Shown here in pieces: positions 7,476 to 15,639 of a stretch of DNA of 64,000 bases. The stretch's first letter is position 1, and each line of letters starts with the position of its first letter. Both the position numbers and the translations under genes were made by a program. The notes beneath the pieces were generated by a model. The model was not told the DNA's origin. It made no database searches and worked only from the letters and a program-made list of their open reading frames with translations. The DNA lies in contig JAXGQE010000009.1 in the NCBI GenBank assembly GCA_040766585.1, forward strand, positions 62,001 to 126,000, written 5' to 3'. Source of the stretch: JAXGQE01 sp040766585. Its GTDB lineage: Bacteria; Bacillota; SLNR01.

Positions 7476-8150
7476 ATGAGAGGCCGAATCTGGGAAATCG
7501 ATGCGTTGCGGGGCTTGGCCATCGTTCTCATGGTGGTGTTTCATTTCGTGTACAATCTATCTGAGTTTCACGGATTTCCCATCAACTATCAATCTGGATT
7601 CTGGCTGGTGGTAGCCCGTAGCGCTGTGCTGCTTTTTCTGTTGACGGCAGGCATCAGCAGCACATTCAGCCGCAACAACCTGCGCAGAGGGTTTTCCGTT
7701 TTTCTCTACGGTCTGGCGGTCACAGTGGCTACATATGTCTTTGACCCCACCGCCTTTGTGCGGTTCGGAATCCTGCACTTTATGGGCATTGGCATGATGC
7801 TGTTTCACTTTATCCGCAAGATGCCTGCGGGCATGATGATCATTGTGGGTGCCGGCCTGTTGGTCCTGGGGCCCATCGTCACAGGAAGCCTGGTCAACTC
7901 GCCGTATCTGTTTCCTCTGGGACTGGTGCCGGCTGGATTTGTCTCCACTGACTATTATCCTTTGATTCCCTGGTACGGATTTTTCCTCTGGGGTGCTGCA
8001 GTGGGAAAAACCTACTACCCGGAGCCCAAAAGCATCCTTTCTTTTACACCGAAGCATCGTTTCCTGCCCCTTCTGGGTCGGAATTCACTGTATATCTATC
8101 TGATTCATCAACCGGTGTTGATTCTGGGACTCAGCCTGATTCTGTCCTAA
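7476..8150 (+). CDS. Membrane acyltransferase-like protein (DUF1624, heparan-alpha-glucosaminide N-acetyltransferase family)
   Basis: This 224-residue protein opens with RIWEIDALRGLAIVLMVVFHF, the signature of DUF1624/YeiB-like membrane proteins, in which the D-LRG and H residues lie at the start of the first helix. About seven hydrophobic segments follow. It ends with the typical LGRNSLYIYLIHQPVL motif, also seen in acyltransferase-3-type proteins. The start at 7476 follows AGGAGGGAG by 4-5 nt; the longer frame to 7425 lacks a site. It probably transfers an acyl group across the membrane to a cell-surface sugar, but the substrate is unknown. The diguanylate cyclase gene begins 35 bp downstream. 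Confidence 0.75.
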   Translation: MRGRIWEIDALRGLAIVLMVVFHFVYNLSEFHGFPINYQSGFWLVVARSAVLLFLLTAGISSTFSRNNLRRGFSVFLYGLAVTVATYVFDPTAFVRFGILHFMGIGMMLFHFIRKMPAGMMIIVGAGLLVLGPIVTGSLVNSPYLFPLGLVPAGFVSTDYYPLIPWYGFFLWGAAVGKTYYPEPKSILSFTPKHRFLPLLGRNSLYIYLIHQPVLILGLSLILS

Positions 8151-8184
8151 CCCCATTTTCATTTCGCCACAAGGAGGTGCAGCG

Positions 8185-9762
8185 GTGTTTTTTGATTCCC
8201 ACCATATGGTTTTTCTCCTTTCGGGTTTGCTGCTTGCCATATTGATGACGGTCGCCTGGAGACACCGTCACATTCCCAGCGGTCAGATCTTCCTTTTGCT
8301 TCTGGCCATGGCACTGTTGTGGAATGTTACATTCTTGCTGGAACTGATACTGCCGGACTTGGAAATGAAGATTCTAATGACCCAGTTTCAGTTTATTGCT
8401 ATCGGATTTATACCCATCATCTGGTTTGTCTTTTCGTGTGTCTATTCCGGTTTCCCATTGAACCGGCTGCACTATCTGGCATTATCGATCATCCCAGCCG
8501 TTACGCTGATCTTGATCTGGCTGGTACCCCGTCCCAACTGGTTCTGGGGGACACCGGCGATTATTAGCGGAGGGTCTTTTCCTGTTCTGAACTATGATTA
8601 CGGCTTCTGGTACACTTATGTCTTCACCCCCATCAGTCATCTGGTTTTTTTGTTGGCTATTGCGGTGTTGATACGGGCCTATTTCAAAAGACAGGCCGTG
8701 TACCGCTTTCAGATTCTCACCACAATCTTTGCCATGATGCTGCCTTTGTCGGTCAACATTTTGTATGTCCTGGGCTACTCCCCCACACGCGGCGTCAATT
8801 ACACTTCCGCTTTTTTTGGAGTATCATCACTGATTCTGGCCTGGTCGCTGTATCGATACAAGTTCCTGGATCTTTTGCCCATGGCTCACGACATTGTTTT
8901 CAGCAAGATGCAGGAAGGCATTCTGGTGCTGGATTCCAGGGAACGGATCGTGGATGCCAACCCGGCCGCCCTGCAGATTCTGGGGCTTGGGGACAATCAC
9001 ATTGGAATGCTTTTTCCGCCTGAAACCAACCCGGCGGCGCTGGACTGCATTCGCAACATTGTCAGCAACCGTTTGCAGTCCGGAACCTACACCACAGAAG
9101 ATGACGGTGAACTTCGCTACTACGAGTGCAAAGCCGTCTATATCCGTGATCCAGAGGGAGACTTGCTGGCAGCGGTTGTTTCCATACGAGACGATACGGA
9201 GCAGCGAATCCTTTTCCAGCGGATTCATGAACAGAGTATCCAGGATGATCTAACCGGCATTTTTAACCGGCGTTTCTTCTTCCAAAAGGGGGCACTCCTT
9301 CTAAGGCGGGTCATCCGCCAGCAAACCGATCATCTGTCGCTTCTGGCCATCGATATTGATAATTTGAAGCCCATCAATGACCGGTTTGGCCATCTGGCCG
9401 GAGATCGAATCCTGCAGGCTTTCACAGAAAACACCCGCAAAGTCCTGCGCCCTTTGGATATATTCTGCCGGATCGGTGGAGATGAATTTGCCGTGCTACT
9501 GCCGGAAACCTCGGGTGAGGATGCCCGCCGGGTAGCAGAGCGTATCATCGACAGCGCACAGAGTACCCGAATTTCGCTTCTGTCGGACGAGCCGATTTCC
9601 TTCACCGTCAGCGTCGGAATCGCCAGTACCGACACCTGGGACTGGAATGAATCATCCACCATCGATGAGCTGCTGCACATTGCCGATACCCGCATGTACC
9701 AGGCCAAAAAAGACGGCGGTAGCCAGGCTTCTTCGTCATCGGCCCGGGCTGCCGGTGCATAA
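8185..9762 (+). CDS. Membrane diguanylate cyclase (7TM sensor-PAS-GGDEF)
   Basis: This 525-residue protein starts with seven hydrophobic segments (residues ~5-230) resembling the 7TM N-terminal region of histidine-kinase-type sensors. A PAS domain follows (about 235-345: ILVLDSRERIVDANPAA), then a GGDEF domain (about 355-515). The active-site loop reads RIGGDEFAVLLP, and an RPLD inhibitory site lies five residues before it, so both catalysis (2 GTP to c-di-GMP) and product inhibition look intact. The start is GTG with AAGGAGGTG upstream. It follows the acyltransferase gene by 35 bp, suggesting co-transcription. The 3' end meets a terminator shared with the convergent rpiR gene. Confidence 0.9.
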   Translation: MFFDSHHMVFLLSGLLLAILMTVAWRHRHIPSGQIFLLLLAMALLWNVTFLLELILPDLEMKILMTQFQFIAIGFIPIIWFVFSCVYSGFPLNRLHYLALSIIPAVTLILIWLVPRPNWFWGTPAIISGGSFPVLNYDYGFWYTYVFTPISHLVFLLAIAVLIRAYFKRQAVYRFQILTTIFAMMLPLSVNILYVLGYSPTRGVNYTSAFFGVSSLILAWSLYRYKFLDLLPMAHDIVFSKMQEGILVLDSRERIVDANPAALQILGLGDNHIGMLFPPETNPAALDCIRNIVSNRLQSGTYTTEDDGELRYYECKAVYIRDPEGDLLAAVVSIRDDTEQRILFQRIHEQSIQDDLTGIFNRRFFFQKGALLLRRVIRQQTDHLSLLAIDIDNLKPINDRFGHLAGDRILQAFTENTRKVLRPLDIFCRIGGDEFAVLLPETSGEDARRVAERIIDSAQSTRISLLSDEPISFTVSVGIASTDTWDWNESSTIDELLHIADTRMYQAKKDGGSQASSSSARAAGA

Positions 9763-9775
9763 ATCGTACAAAAAA

Positions 9776-9813
9776 AAAGGGATAGGTGGATTCTATCATC
9801 CGTCTATCCCTTT
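9776..9813. terminator. Bidirectional terminator
   Basis: AAAGGGATAG / CTATCCCTTT arms (10 bp) enclose an 18-nt loop that itself contains the short dyad GGAT/ATCC, with an A-run before and T-rich sequence after. It lies between the GGDEF gene (+) and the rpiR gene (-). Confidence 0.7.
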
Positions 9814-9824
9814 GCATTTTCTGC

Positions 9825-10706
9825 TTATGCTTTTCCGCTGACATTGTAGACACTGTAGCGCATCCAGATATTTTCCAGTTTCTCAAAATAGTCCCGGGTC
9901 TCTTCTTTTTTGCCCATGCCCACCGCGATAATCAATGCGTTGATCAGGCTCATGGGCGCTACCAGGGAATCCACAAACGATACCATGTTGCTTCGGGCTG
10001 TCAGTGTCAGATCGGCCATTTCCGCAATGGGGGATCCCATGCTGTCGGTCAACGCGACGATGGTGGCTTTCTGCTCCCGGGAATAGCGAATCGCTTCAAT
10101 GGTTCGTTTGGAGTAACGGGGGAAACTGATGCCGATCACCACATCCCCTTCTGAAACCCGCAGAAGCTGTTCGAAAATATCGCTGATGCCGTACCCCACC
10201 ACTTTCACATTGTCCAGGACCAGATTCAGGTAAAAACCCAGGTACTGAGCCAACGCCGTTGAGCTTCTGAGCCCGATGATGTATATGTTTTTGGCTGCAA
10301 AGACCTCTTCGATGACATGGTGAAAGACCGTGCTGTCAGCCATATCGATGGTGGACCGAATGTTGTCCAGATCCGACTTCAATGTGTTTTTCAGAATATC
10401 TTTTTCATTGGAGTACTGGCTGCTCATTTCCACACGCTGCACGGTGGTCAGCTTGTTTTTGATAATCTCCTGCATATCTGTCTGCAAATCGGGATATCCT
10501 TTGAACCCCAACGCATTGGCGAAACGGACCACGGTGGATTCACTGACTCCCACTTCTCCACCCAGTTTTGCTGCCGTCATAAAGGCGGCTCGGTCAAAAT
10601 CCCGAGTGATAAACTGAGCAATCCGTTTCTGCCCTTTGCTCAAACGGGGGAAACAGTTCTGTATACACTGCAGTACATTTTTGGATCCATCCGCCGTATC
10701 AATCAT
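9825..10706 (-). CDS. RpiR-family regulator of the KOR-type operon
   Basis: This 293-residue protein has an N-terminal HTH_6 domain (about 15-90, with GVSESTVVRFANALGFKGYPDL) and a SIS domain (about 125-265, with IYIIGLRSSTALAQYLG and GISFPRYSKRTIEAIR). SIS domains in this family usually bind phosphosugars. Its start follows AAAGGAGG and lies 15 bp after the gamma subunit gene, so it is the last gene of the second oxidoreductase operon. Placing a phosphosugar-type regulator inside a 2-oxoacid oxidoreductase operon suggests control of amino-acid versus sugar use. That is inference, since the ligand is unknown. Confidence 0.85.
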   Translation of the reverse strand: MIDTADGSKNVLQCIQNCFPRLSKGQKRIAQFITRDFDRAAFMTAAKLGGEVGVSESTVVRFANALGFKGYPDLQTDMQEIIKNKLTTVQRVEMSSQYSNEKDILKNTLKSDLDNIRSTIDMADSTVFHHVIEEVFAAKNIYIIGLRSSTALAQYLGFYLNLVLDNVKVVGYGISDIFEQLLRVSEGDVVIGISFPRYSKRTIEAIRYSREQKATIVALTDSMGSPIAEMADLTLTARSNMVSFVDSLVAPMSLINALIIAVGMGKKEETRDYFEKLENIWMRYSVYNVSGKA

Positions 10707-10721
10707 CCAGCTCTTCCTCCT

Positions 10722-11252
10722 TTACGCATCCACCAGCGCGTACCCTTCGACCAGTGCTCTCTGATTCAATTCTTCGGTTCCTTTGGGAACCCGGTTGGTC
10801 ACCGCTTCTTGCAGCGACTCTTTGGTGACAATATCGGTCAGCGCCTGGATGATCCCCAGGGCCACCATATTGGCCACCATGGTTCTCCCCAGTTTTTCGC
10901 CGGCTGTTTTCAGAATCGGGAGACGGTACACCTGAGGCCTGAAAGGGTCTTGAAGAGCAATTTCTTCATCCGCCACCAAAATTCCTCCGGGTTTTAATCC
11001 TCCAGCATATTTATCGTAGGCTTCCTGGGTCAGGACCAGCAGCACATCGGCTTCATCCACTTTGGGAAAATCTATGCCCTCGCTGCTGATGATGACTTCC
11101 GCCTTGCTGGCTCCCCCCCGGGCTTCGGGTCCATAGGACTGGGATTGAACCGCGTTCTTCCCATCCATGATGGCGGCTTCCGCTAGAATGATTCCAGCCA
11201 GAATCAGACCTTGTCCGCCGGATCCTCCCAAACGTATTTCCATCTGGCTCAT
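10722..11252 (-). CDS. korC: 2-oxoacid:ferredoxin oxidoreductase, gamma subunit (KOR-type)
   Basis: This 176-residue gamma domain opens with EIRLGGSGGQGLILAG and contains QSYGPEARGGASKAEVIIS, the KOR/VOR gamma consensus. Its ATG directly follows the stop of the beta gene (TAG-ATG). It belongs to the ferredoxin-alpha-beta-gamma-rpiR operon. Compared with the gamma subunit at 1344-1895 it keeps the GG-x-GGQG and RGG motifs but differs widely elsewhere. Confidence 0.88.
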   Translation of the reverse strand: MSQMEIRLGGSGGQGLILAGIILAEAAIMDGKNAVQSQSYGPEARGGASKAEVIISSEGIDFPKVDEADVLLVLTQEAYDKYAGGLKPGGILVADEEIALQDPFRPQVYRLPILKTAGEKLGRTMVANMVALGIIQALTDIVTKESLQEAVTNRVPKGTEELNQRALVEGYALVDA

Positions 11253-12086
11253 CTAATCACTCCTTTTTTTCGCAGTCTCGATGATTCTCTGGTACTCTCG
11301 GGTGTATTCGGGTTCCGGGCTGTTTTTGAATTCACCAATCATGATTTTTCCGTGGAGCTGCTCCTCTGTCATGGATTGGGCCGCCCGAATATCCACCGCT
11401 CTTGTTTTCAAATCGTCCATCATAGCCACGGCAGACCCTTTGCGATTGCGCCGTCCGTAGTAGGTCGGGCAAATACTGACGGCATCCACCAGGGAAAACC
11501 CTTCGTTGAGGATGGCTTTTTCGATGACCTTGATCAAAGCCGGCACATGAAAGACCGTTCCCCGGGCCACATAGGTCGCCCCTGCCGCCGCGGCCAAGTC
11601 GCAGATATCGAACATTTTGTCGATATTGCCGTACGGGCTGGTGGTGGCCAGGTCCCGGGTGGGGGTTGTGGGCGAATACTGTCCGCCGGTCATGCCGTAA
11701 ATGTTGTTATTGAATACAATTGTGGTAATGTCCATATTTCTCCGGGCTGTATGGATAAGATGATTCCCTCCGATGGCCGTCGCATCCCCGTCTCCGGTGA
11801 CCACCATTACTTTCAGATCCGGATTGGCCAGTTTGACCCCGGTGGCAAAAGCCAGCGCCCGACCGTGGGTGGTATGCAGTGTATTGAAATCCATATACCC
11901 GGGAGCCCGGGATGAACAGCCGATTCCGGATATGACGCACACCTTCTCCCGATCCAACTTCAGATTGTCAATGGCCTGCACCACAGCCCTCATGATGATT
12001 CCGTGGCCGCAGCCCGGACACCAGATGTGAGGCAGCCGGTCCATGCGGAAGTACTCCTGGATCAGTTTACTGGGCATCCCTGTCAC
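11253..12086 (-). CDS. korB: 2-oxoacid:ferredoxin oxidoreductase, beta subunit (KorB-like)
   Basis: This 277-residue TPP-binding subunit has HIWCPGCGHGI (cluster cysteines), SGIGCSSR, TGDGDATAIGGNH and, 25 residues on, NNNIYGMTGGQYSPTT. These are the features of KorB, the 2-oxoglutarate synthase beta subunit family. The frame overlaps the end of the alpha gene by up to 20 bp. ATG 12086 and the in-frame ATG at 12077 are both possible; the second leaves an 11-bp overlap. 2-Oxoglutarate is the family's typical substrate, but related 2-oxoacids cannot be excluded. Confidence 0.88.
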   Translation of the reverse strand: MTGMPSKLIQEYFRMDRLPHIWCPGCGHGIIMRAVVQAIDNLKLDREKVCVISGIGCSSRAPGYMDFNTLHTTHGRALAFATGVKLANPDLKVMVVTGDGDATAIGGNHLIHTARRNMDITTIVFNNNIYGMTGGQYSPTTPTRDLATTSPYGNIDKMFDICDLAAAAGATYVARGTVFHVPALIKVIEKAILNEGFSLVDAVSICPTYYGRRNRKGSAVAMMDDLKTRAVDIRAAQSMTEEQLHGKIMIGEFKNSPEPEYTREYQRIIETAKKRSD

Positions 12087-13215
12087 CTCCCTGGATTACT
12101 TTCAGAATCTCTGACGGAGCAATGGGCTCTCCGGTATATTTGTGGAAGGATTGTACCCGGGAATGACATCCCGCCACCCGCTCCACTTCCAGTACGTACT
12201 GCCCCATATTCAGCTCCGGCACATAGATGGTTTTCACTTTTTCAGCTAGGGCTCGAACCTGCTTTTCCGGGAAAGGCCAGATGGTCTGCGCTTTGCACAA
12301 GCCGACTTTCAGACCCTGCTCTCGAGCCTGCCGCACTGCAGCCCGGGCGGACCGGTAGGTTCCTCCGTATGCCAAAACGGCCGCCTCGGCTCCCTCCATA
12401 TATTCTTCTTCAAACACAACGATATCCTCGGTGTGATCGGCAATTTTATTCATCAACCGTTCTAGCTGCCGGGATGCTTCCTCAGAACTGTTGGTGGGAA
12501 ATCCGAATTCATCGTGAAACAGTCCGGTCACATGAAACTTGAACCCGGTCCCAAAATCAGCCATGGGGGCTGTAATTTCGCCGGCTGGGTCTCCATATGC
12601 CCGGTAGGTGTCCCGGTCTTTTTGATGGGGGCGTCTGCGGTCGATCAATTCCAGATTCTCAGGATCCGGTATCTCCACCTTTTCTCTCATATGCCCGATG
12701 ATTTCATCGGTGAGAAAGATCACCGGGGTACGATACTTTTCCGCCAGATTAAAGGCACGGATCATCAGCAGGTACGCCTCCAGCACCGATGTGGGAGACA
12801 ATACGATAATGGGATGATCCCCATGGGTTCCCCAGCGGGACTGCATGACATCTCCCTGACTGGGAGCCGTAGGCAGACCCGTACTGGGCCCGACACGCTG
12901 AACATTTACGATAACACAAGGGACTTCCGCCATGGCCGCGTAGCCGATATTTTCCTGTTTCAGCGAAAAACCCGGGCCGCTGGTGGCTGTCATGGATTTC
13001 AATCCCGACAATGATCCCCCGATCACGGCGGCCATGCTGGCGATTTCATCCTCCATCTGAATAAACCGCCCGTCCAAAGGGGGCAGCTTCTGGGCGCAAA
13101 GCTCGGCGATTTCTGTGGATGGGGTTATGGGATAACCGGCAAAAAAACGCATTCCGGCTGCCAGAGCTCCCTCCACAATGGCTTCATTGCCCTGCATCAA
13201 TCGAGTCTTTGGCAT
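12067..13215 (-). CDS. korA: 2-oxoacid:ferredoxin oxidoreductase, alpha subunit (KorA-like)
   Basis: With the chosen start the protein has 382 residues, the usual KorA length. Motifs: RLMQGNEAIVEGALAAG, GYPITPSTEIAEL, MEDEIASMAAVIGGS and TSGPGFSLKQENIGYA, followed by QRVGPSTGLPT, the KorA pattern around the 2-oxoacid pocket. The open frame extends to 13266, but GGAGGAGGTGG runs directly into three consecutive ATG codons (13221-13213). The last (13215) or middle (13218) has the best spacing. The gene thus starts inside the end of the ferredoxin gene (about 32-bp overlap). Substrate is probably 2-oxoglutarate or an amino-acid-derived 2-oxoacid. Confidence 0.88.
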   Translation of the reverse strand: MPKTRLMQGNEAIVEGALAAGMRFFAGYPITPSTEIAELCAQKLPPLDGRFIQMEDEIASMAAVIGGSLSGLKSMTATSGPGFSLKQENIGYAAMAEVPCVIVNVQRVGPSTGLPTAPSQGDVMQSRWGTHGDHPIIVLSPTSVLEAYLLMIRAFNLAEKYRTPVIFLTDEIIGHMREKVEIPDPENLELIDRRRPHQKDRDTYRAYGDPAGEITAPMADFGTGFKFHVTGLFHDEFGFPTNSSEEASRQLERLMNKIADHTEDIVVFEEEYMEGAEAAVLAYGGTYRSARAAVRQAREQGLKVGLCKAQTIWPFPEKQVRALAEKVKTIYVPELNMGQYVLEVERVAGCHSRVQSFHKYTGEPIAPSEILKVIQGGDRDAQ

Positions 13216-13408
13216 CATCATCCACCTCCTCCAGATAAATGGCATAGTCCGGACAGCGCAGCTCACACTGTCCGCATTGAATGCATTCAGACGAATTCAC
13301 CGGTATGACTTTTTCGTTGTGAAGGGCCAGGACACTTTTGGGGCAGAATGCGACACATATTCCGCACCCTTTGCACCATTCTCGTTTAATGATCAACTTT
13401 TTTTTCAT
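13184..13408 (-). CDS. korD: 2[4Fe-4S] ferredoxin (delta) subunit, KOR-type operon
   Basis: This 74-residue protein has CKGCGICVAFCP and CIQCGQCELRCP cluster motifs and an acidic tail (EEVDDDAKD). It is the first gene of the operon, with GGAGGCG upstream of the ATG and a good promoter about 60 bp before. Its 3' end overlaps the alpha gene start. Its role is electron transfer from the catalytic core to the cellular ferredoxin pool. Confidence 0.9.
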   Translation of the reverse strand: MKKKLIIKREWCKGCGICVAFCPKSVLALHNEKVIPVNSSECIQCGQCELRCPDYAIYLEEVDDDAKDSIDAGQ

Positions 13409-13467
13409 GGACTTCGCCTCCAGCCGGTTAATCTGGATCGATTCTGGAACTCCCGTTTATTACCCTT

Positions 13468-13496
13468 AGTTTAACAGAATACTGTGTATTATGCAA
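13468..13496 (-). promoter_or_regulatory. KOR-type operon promoter with an internal dyad
   Basis: Minus strand TTGCAT (13491-13496), 17-bp spacer, TAAACT (13468-13473). The spacer contains the perfect short dyad AATAC-TGT-GTATT (13478-13490), a likely operator for a repressor. The RpiR protein encoded at the end of this operon is one candidate. Confidence 0.5.
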
Positions 13497-13554
13497 TTTA
13501 TATTTCATATATTGCGAAAAATTGAATCAAATTGCAGGTTTTCATTCAACAAAA

Positions 13555-13577
13555 AAGGGGCCGTCCATCAGCCCCTT
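13555..13577. terminator. Terminator after the AbrB-type membrane gene
   Basis: AAGGGGC / GCCCCTT arms with a 9-nt loop, preceded on the plus strand by an A-run (T-run on the minus transcript), 5 bp beyond the stop of the minus-strand gene. Confidence 0.75.
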
Positions 13578-13581
13578 CATA

Positions 13582-14076
13582 TTATCCCCGAAACGCCAGG
13601 ATCCAGCGAATGACCCACGGCATAATCAGCACAATCCCCAGAAATCGCGCCAGCTGAAGCAGGGCAATTTTGGCTCCCACCCCTCCGGCTGCTTCCCCCA
13701 TCAGGGTCATCTCCATCATTCCGCCGGGGGTGCTGCTGAATAGAGCCGTTACAATATCCAGGCCGGTCACTTTGGAAATGATCAACCCGGCTACCAGTCC
13801 GAATCCGATCATGGATACGATTAGGATAAAGGCCGGTCCAGCCACCGTTTTCAGTCCCATCACCGTTTCCCGGGTGATGCTGAGACCAATCATTCCACCC
13901 ACTACGATTTGCGCTCCCGTCCGAAAGTACGGTGGAATGAAACCGCGGTATCCAATCATGTTGGCGGCCCCCACGGCCATCATGGCCCCCACCATCGCTC
14001 CGGCCGGTATCTTCAATTTGGCTCCAATGAGCCCTCCGGCCGCTGCAACCACCAGTGTCCCAATCAGTCTGTCCAT
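13582..14076 (-). CDS. AbrB-family membrane protein, single AbrB-duplication domain
   Basis: This 164-residue protein contains one copy of the membrane AbrB-dup domain (PF05145 type): GLIGAKLKIPAGAMVGAMMAV near the N-terminus and SSTPGGMMEMTLMGEAAGG in the second half, with about five hydrophobic helices. The usual family member has two such domains (about 350 residues). This protein is therefore half-size and would need to dimerise to resemble the full transporter. GGAGGAGAAAGG abuts the ATG. It has its own terminator and is not part of the KOR operon. Function in this family is poorly known; small-molecule export has been proposed. Confidence 0.75.
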   Translation of the reverse strand: MDRLIGTLVVAAAGGLIGAKLKIPAGAMVGAMMAVGAANMIGYRGFIPPYFRTGAQIVVGGMIGLSITRETVMGLKTVAGPAFILIVSMIGFGLVAGLIISKVTGLDIVTALFSSTPGGMMEMTLMGEAAGGVGAKIALLQLARFLGIVLIMPWVIRWILAFRG

Positions 14077-14206
14077 CCTTTCTCCTCCTCCACCATTGTC
14101 TCTCAGGCAATTTCGTCTCGATGGCGTGGATTCCCTTTTAAGTGGAACAGGGAAATGAAGGTTTTTCTCGAATTTTTCATAGGACAGATAAAAGGCGGTG
14201 AATGGA

Positions 14207-14872
14207 ATGAGTGACCGGATTCAGGCAGTGGCCGTGGTGGTCAATGGAACCATCCGCGATGCCACATGGACCAAAGAACGGATTATGAACTGCGACTATG
14301 TAATCGGGGTAGACGGAGGGAACAACTATCTTCATCGGATGGGAATCGTCCCGGACCTGATTATTGGCGATCTGGATTCCATTGCAGAAGAGACCCGAAT
14401 ATTTTTTACAGACCGGGGTTGTTCGTTTATGACATTTCCTGCAGCCAAAGATCAATCCGATCTGCAGCTGTCTTTGGAACATGCCGCATCGCTTCACCCG
14501 GACCGAATCCATCTTTGGGGAGCTTTGGGGAAGCGATTCGATCATGCCTACGGCAATGTCCTGCTTTTGAGCCGGATGGCGGATCAGGGCGTCCGGGTTG
14601 TCATCGAAGATGAAGACCACGAAATCCAGGTAATCACTGCCCGTAAAGAATACCAGAATATGGCCGGCGATGTCCTGTCCTTGTTTTCCCTGACCCCGGA
14701 AACCACCGGTGTCGTCACCCGGGGCATGGCCTACCCGCTTTGCCGCGAAACACTGTATCAGGGAGATACCCGGGGATTGAGCAATATAATCAAAGATCCG
14801 GAGGCTTCCGTTTCCCTGGAATCAGGGAAACTTCTGGCCATCCGGATCCGTCATGAATCATCAGATCAATGA
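14207..14872 (+). CDS. thiN: Thiamine pyrophosphokinase
   Basis: This 221-residue enzyme transfers pyrophosphate from ATP to thiamine, making TPP. Family motifs: IGVDGGNNYLHRMGI, PDLIIGDLDS and FPAAKDQSDLQLSLEHA (ATP/Mg2+ binding), GALGKRFDHAYGNV, and a C-terminal thiamine-binding half with YQGDTRGLSN. ATG 14207 is spaced correctly from AAAGGCGG; the frame also contains a GTG at 14198. It is convergent with thiZ and overlaps its end by 12 bp. It supplies the cofactor for the TPP-dependent oxidoreductases encoded nearby. Confidence 0.9.
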   Translation: MSDRIQAVAVVVNGTIRDATWTKERIMNCDYVIGVDGGNNYLHRMGIVPDLIIGDLDSIAEETRIFFTDRGCSFMTFPAAKDQSDLQLSLEHAASLHPDRIHLWGALGKRFDHAYGNVLLLSRMADQGVRVVIEDEDHEIQVITARKEYQNMAGDVLSLFSLTPETTGVVTRGMAYPLCRETLYQGDTRGLSNIIKDPEASVSLESGKLLAIRIRHESSDQ

Positions 14873-15616
14873 TCTCAAAAGATTCTCTTTGTGCTGCAAA
14901 AACTCCGGTGTGGTGATCATATCCCACTTCCGGGGACGGTGCAGGGATATTATTTCTTCGGCGATAATTCGCCCCGGCCTCTGAGACATCACATAGACCC
15001 GATCGGAGAGCAGAACGGCTTCATCCACACTGTGGGTAATGAAGATCACCGTTCTGTTTAGTTTTTCCCACACCTCCAGCAGCCACACCTGCATTTTCTC
15101 TCGAGTAATGGCATCTAGTGCCCCAAACGGTTCATCCAGCAAAATCAAGTCACTGTCGATGAGCACTGTACGAAGCAGCGCCCCTCGCTGCCGCATGCCG
15201 CCGGACAGCTGGGCCGGATAGGCTTTGGCAAACCCCTCCAAACCAAACACCGGCAGAAGTTCATTCACCCGGGCAATCGCCTCAGTTCGGGGCACCCCCT
15301 GAATCTGCAGAGGAAGGAGGGCATTTTCCATCAGGGTTTTCCAGGGCATCAGCTGGTCTTTCTGCGGCATGTATCCGATCCGGCGAATCGTTCGCCCGGC
15401 CTTTTGCCCATCGATGATAATGTCGCCCCGATCCTGCCGGTCAACACCGGTGATCAGTTTGAACAGGGTGCTTTTCCCGCATCCGCTGGGCCCGATGATG
15501 GACACAAATTCACCCGGATCCACATGAATGCTGATATCCGCCAGTACTTCCAGCGTATGATCTTCCTGATGGTATGTTTTTGCCACATTCTCCAGCACAA
15601 TCTTCGGGGTTGCCAT
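14861..15616 (-). CDS. thiZ: HMP/thiamine-precursor ABC transporter, ATP-binding protein
   Basis: This 251-residue ABC ATPase of the nitrate/taurine/ThiZ type has Walker A GPSGCGKST (about 41-49), Q-loop YMPQKDQ, signature LSGGMRQRGALLRT and Walker B LILLDEPFGALD, followed by an H-loop (ITHSVDEA). It powers uptake of a thiamine pyrimidine precursor together with ThiX and ThiY. It is the last gene of the TPP-riboswitch operon, 23 bp after thiY. Confidence 0.88.
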   Translation of the reverse strand: MATPKIVLENVAKTYHQEDHTLEVLADISIHVDPGEFVSIIGPSGCGKSTLFKLITGVDRQDRGDIIIDGQKAGRTIRRIGYMPQKDQLMPWKTLMENALLPLQIQGVPRTEAIARVNELLPVFGLEGFAKAYPAQLSGGMRQRGALLRTVLIDSDLILLDEPFGALDAITREKMQVWLLEVWEKLNRTVIFITHSVDEAVLLSDRVYVMSQRPGRIIAEEIISLHRPRKWDMITTPEFLQHKENLLRSLI

Positions 15617-15639
15617 TTTTTCACCACTCGTTCATTGGT

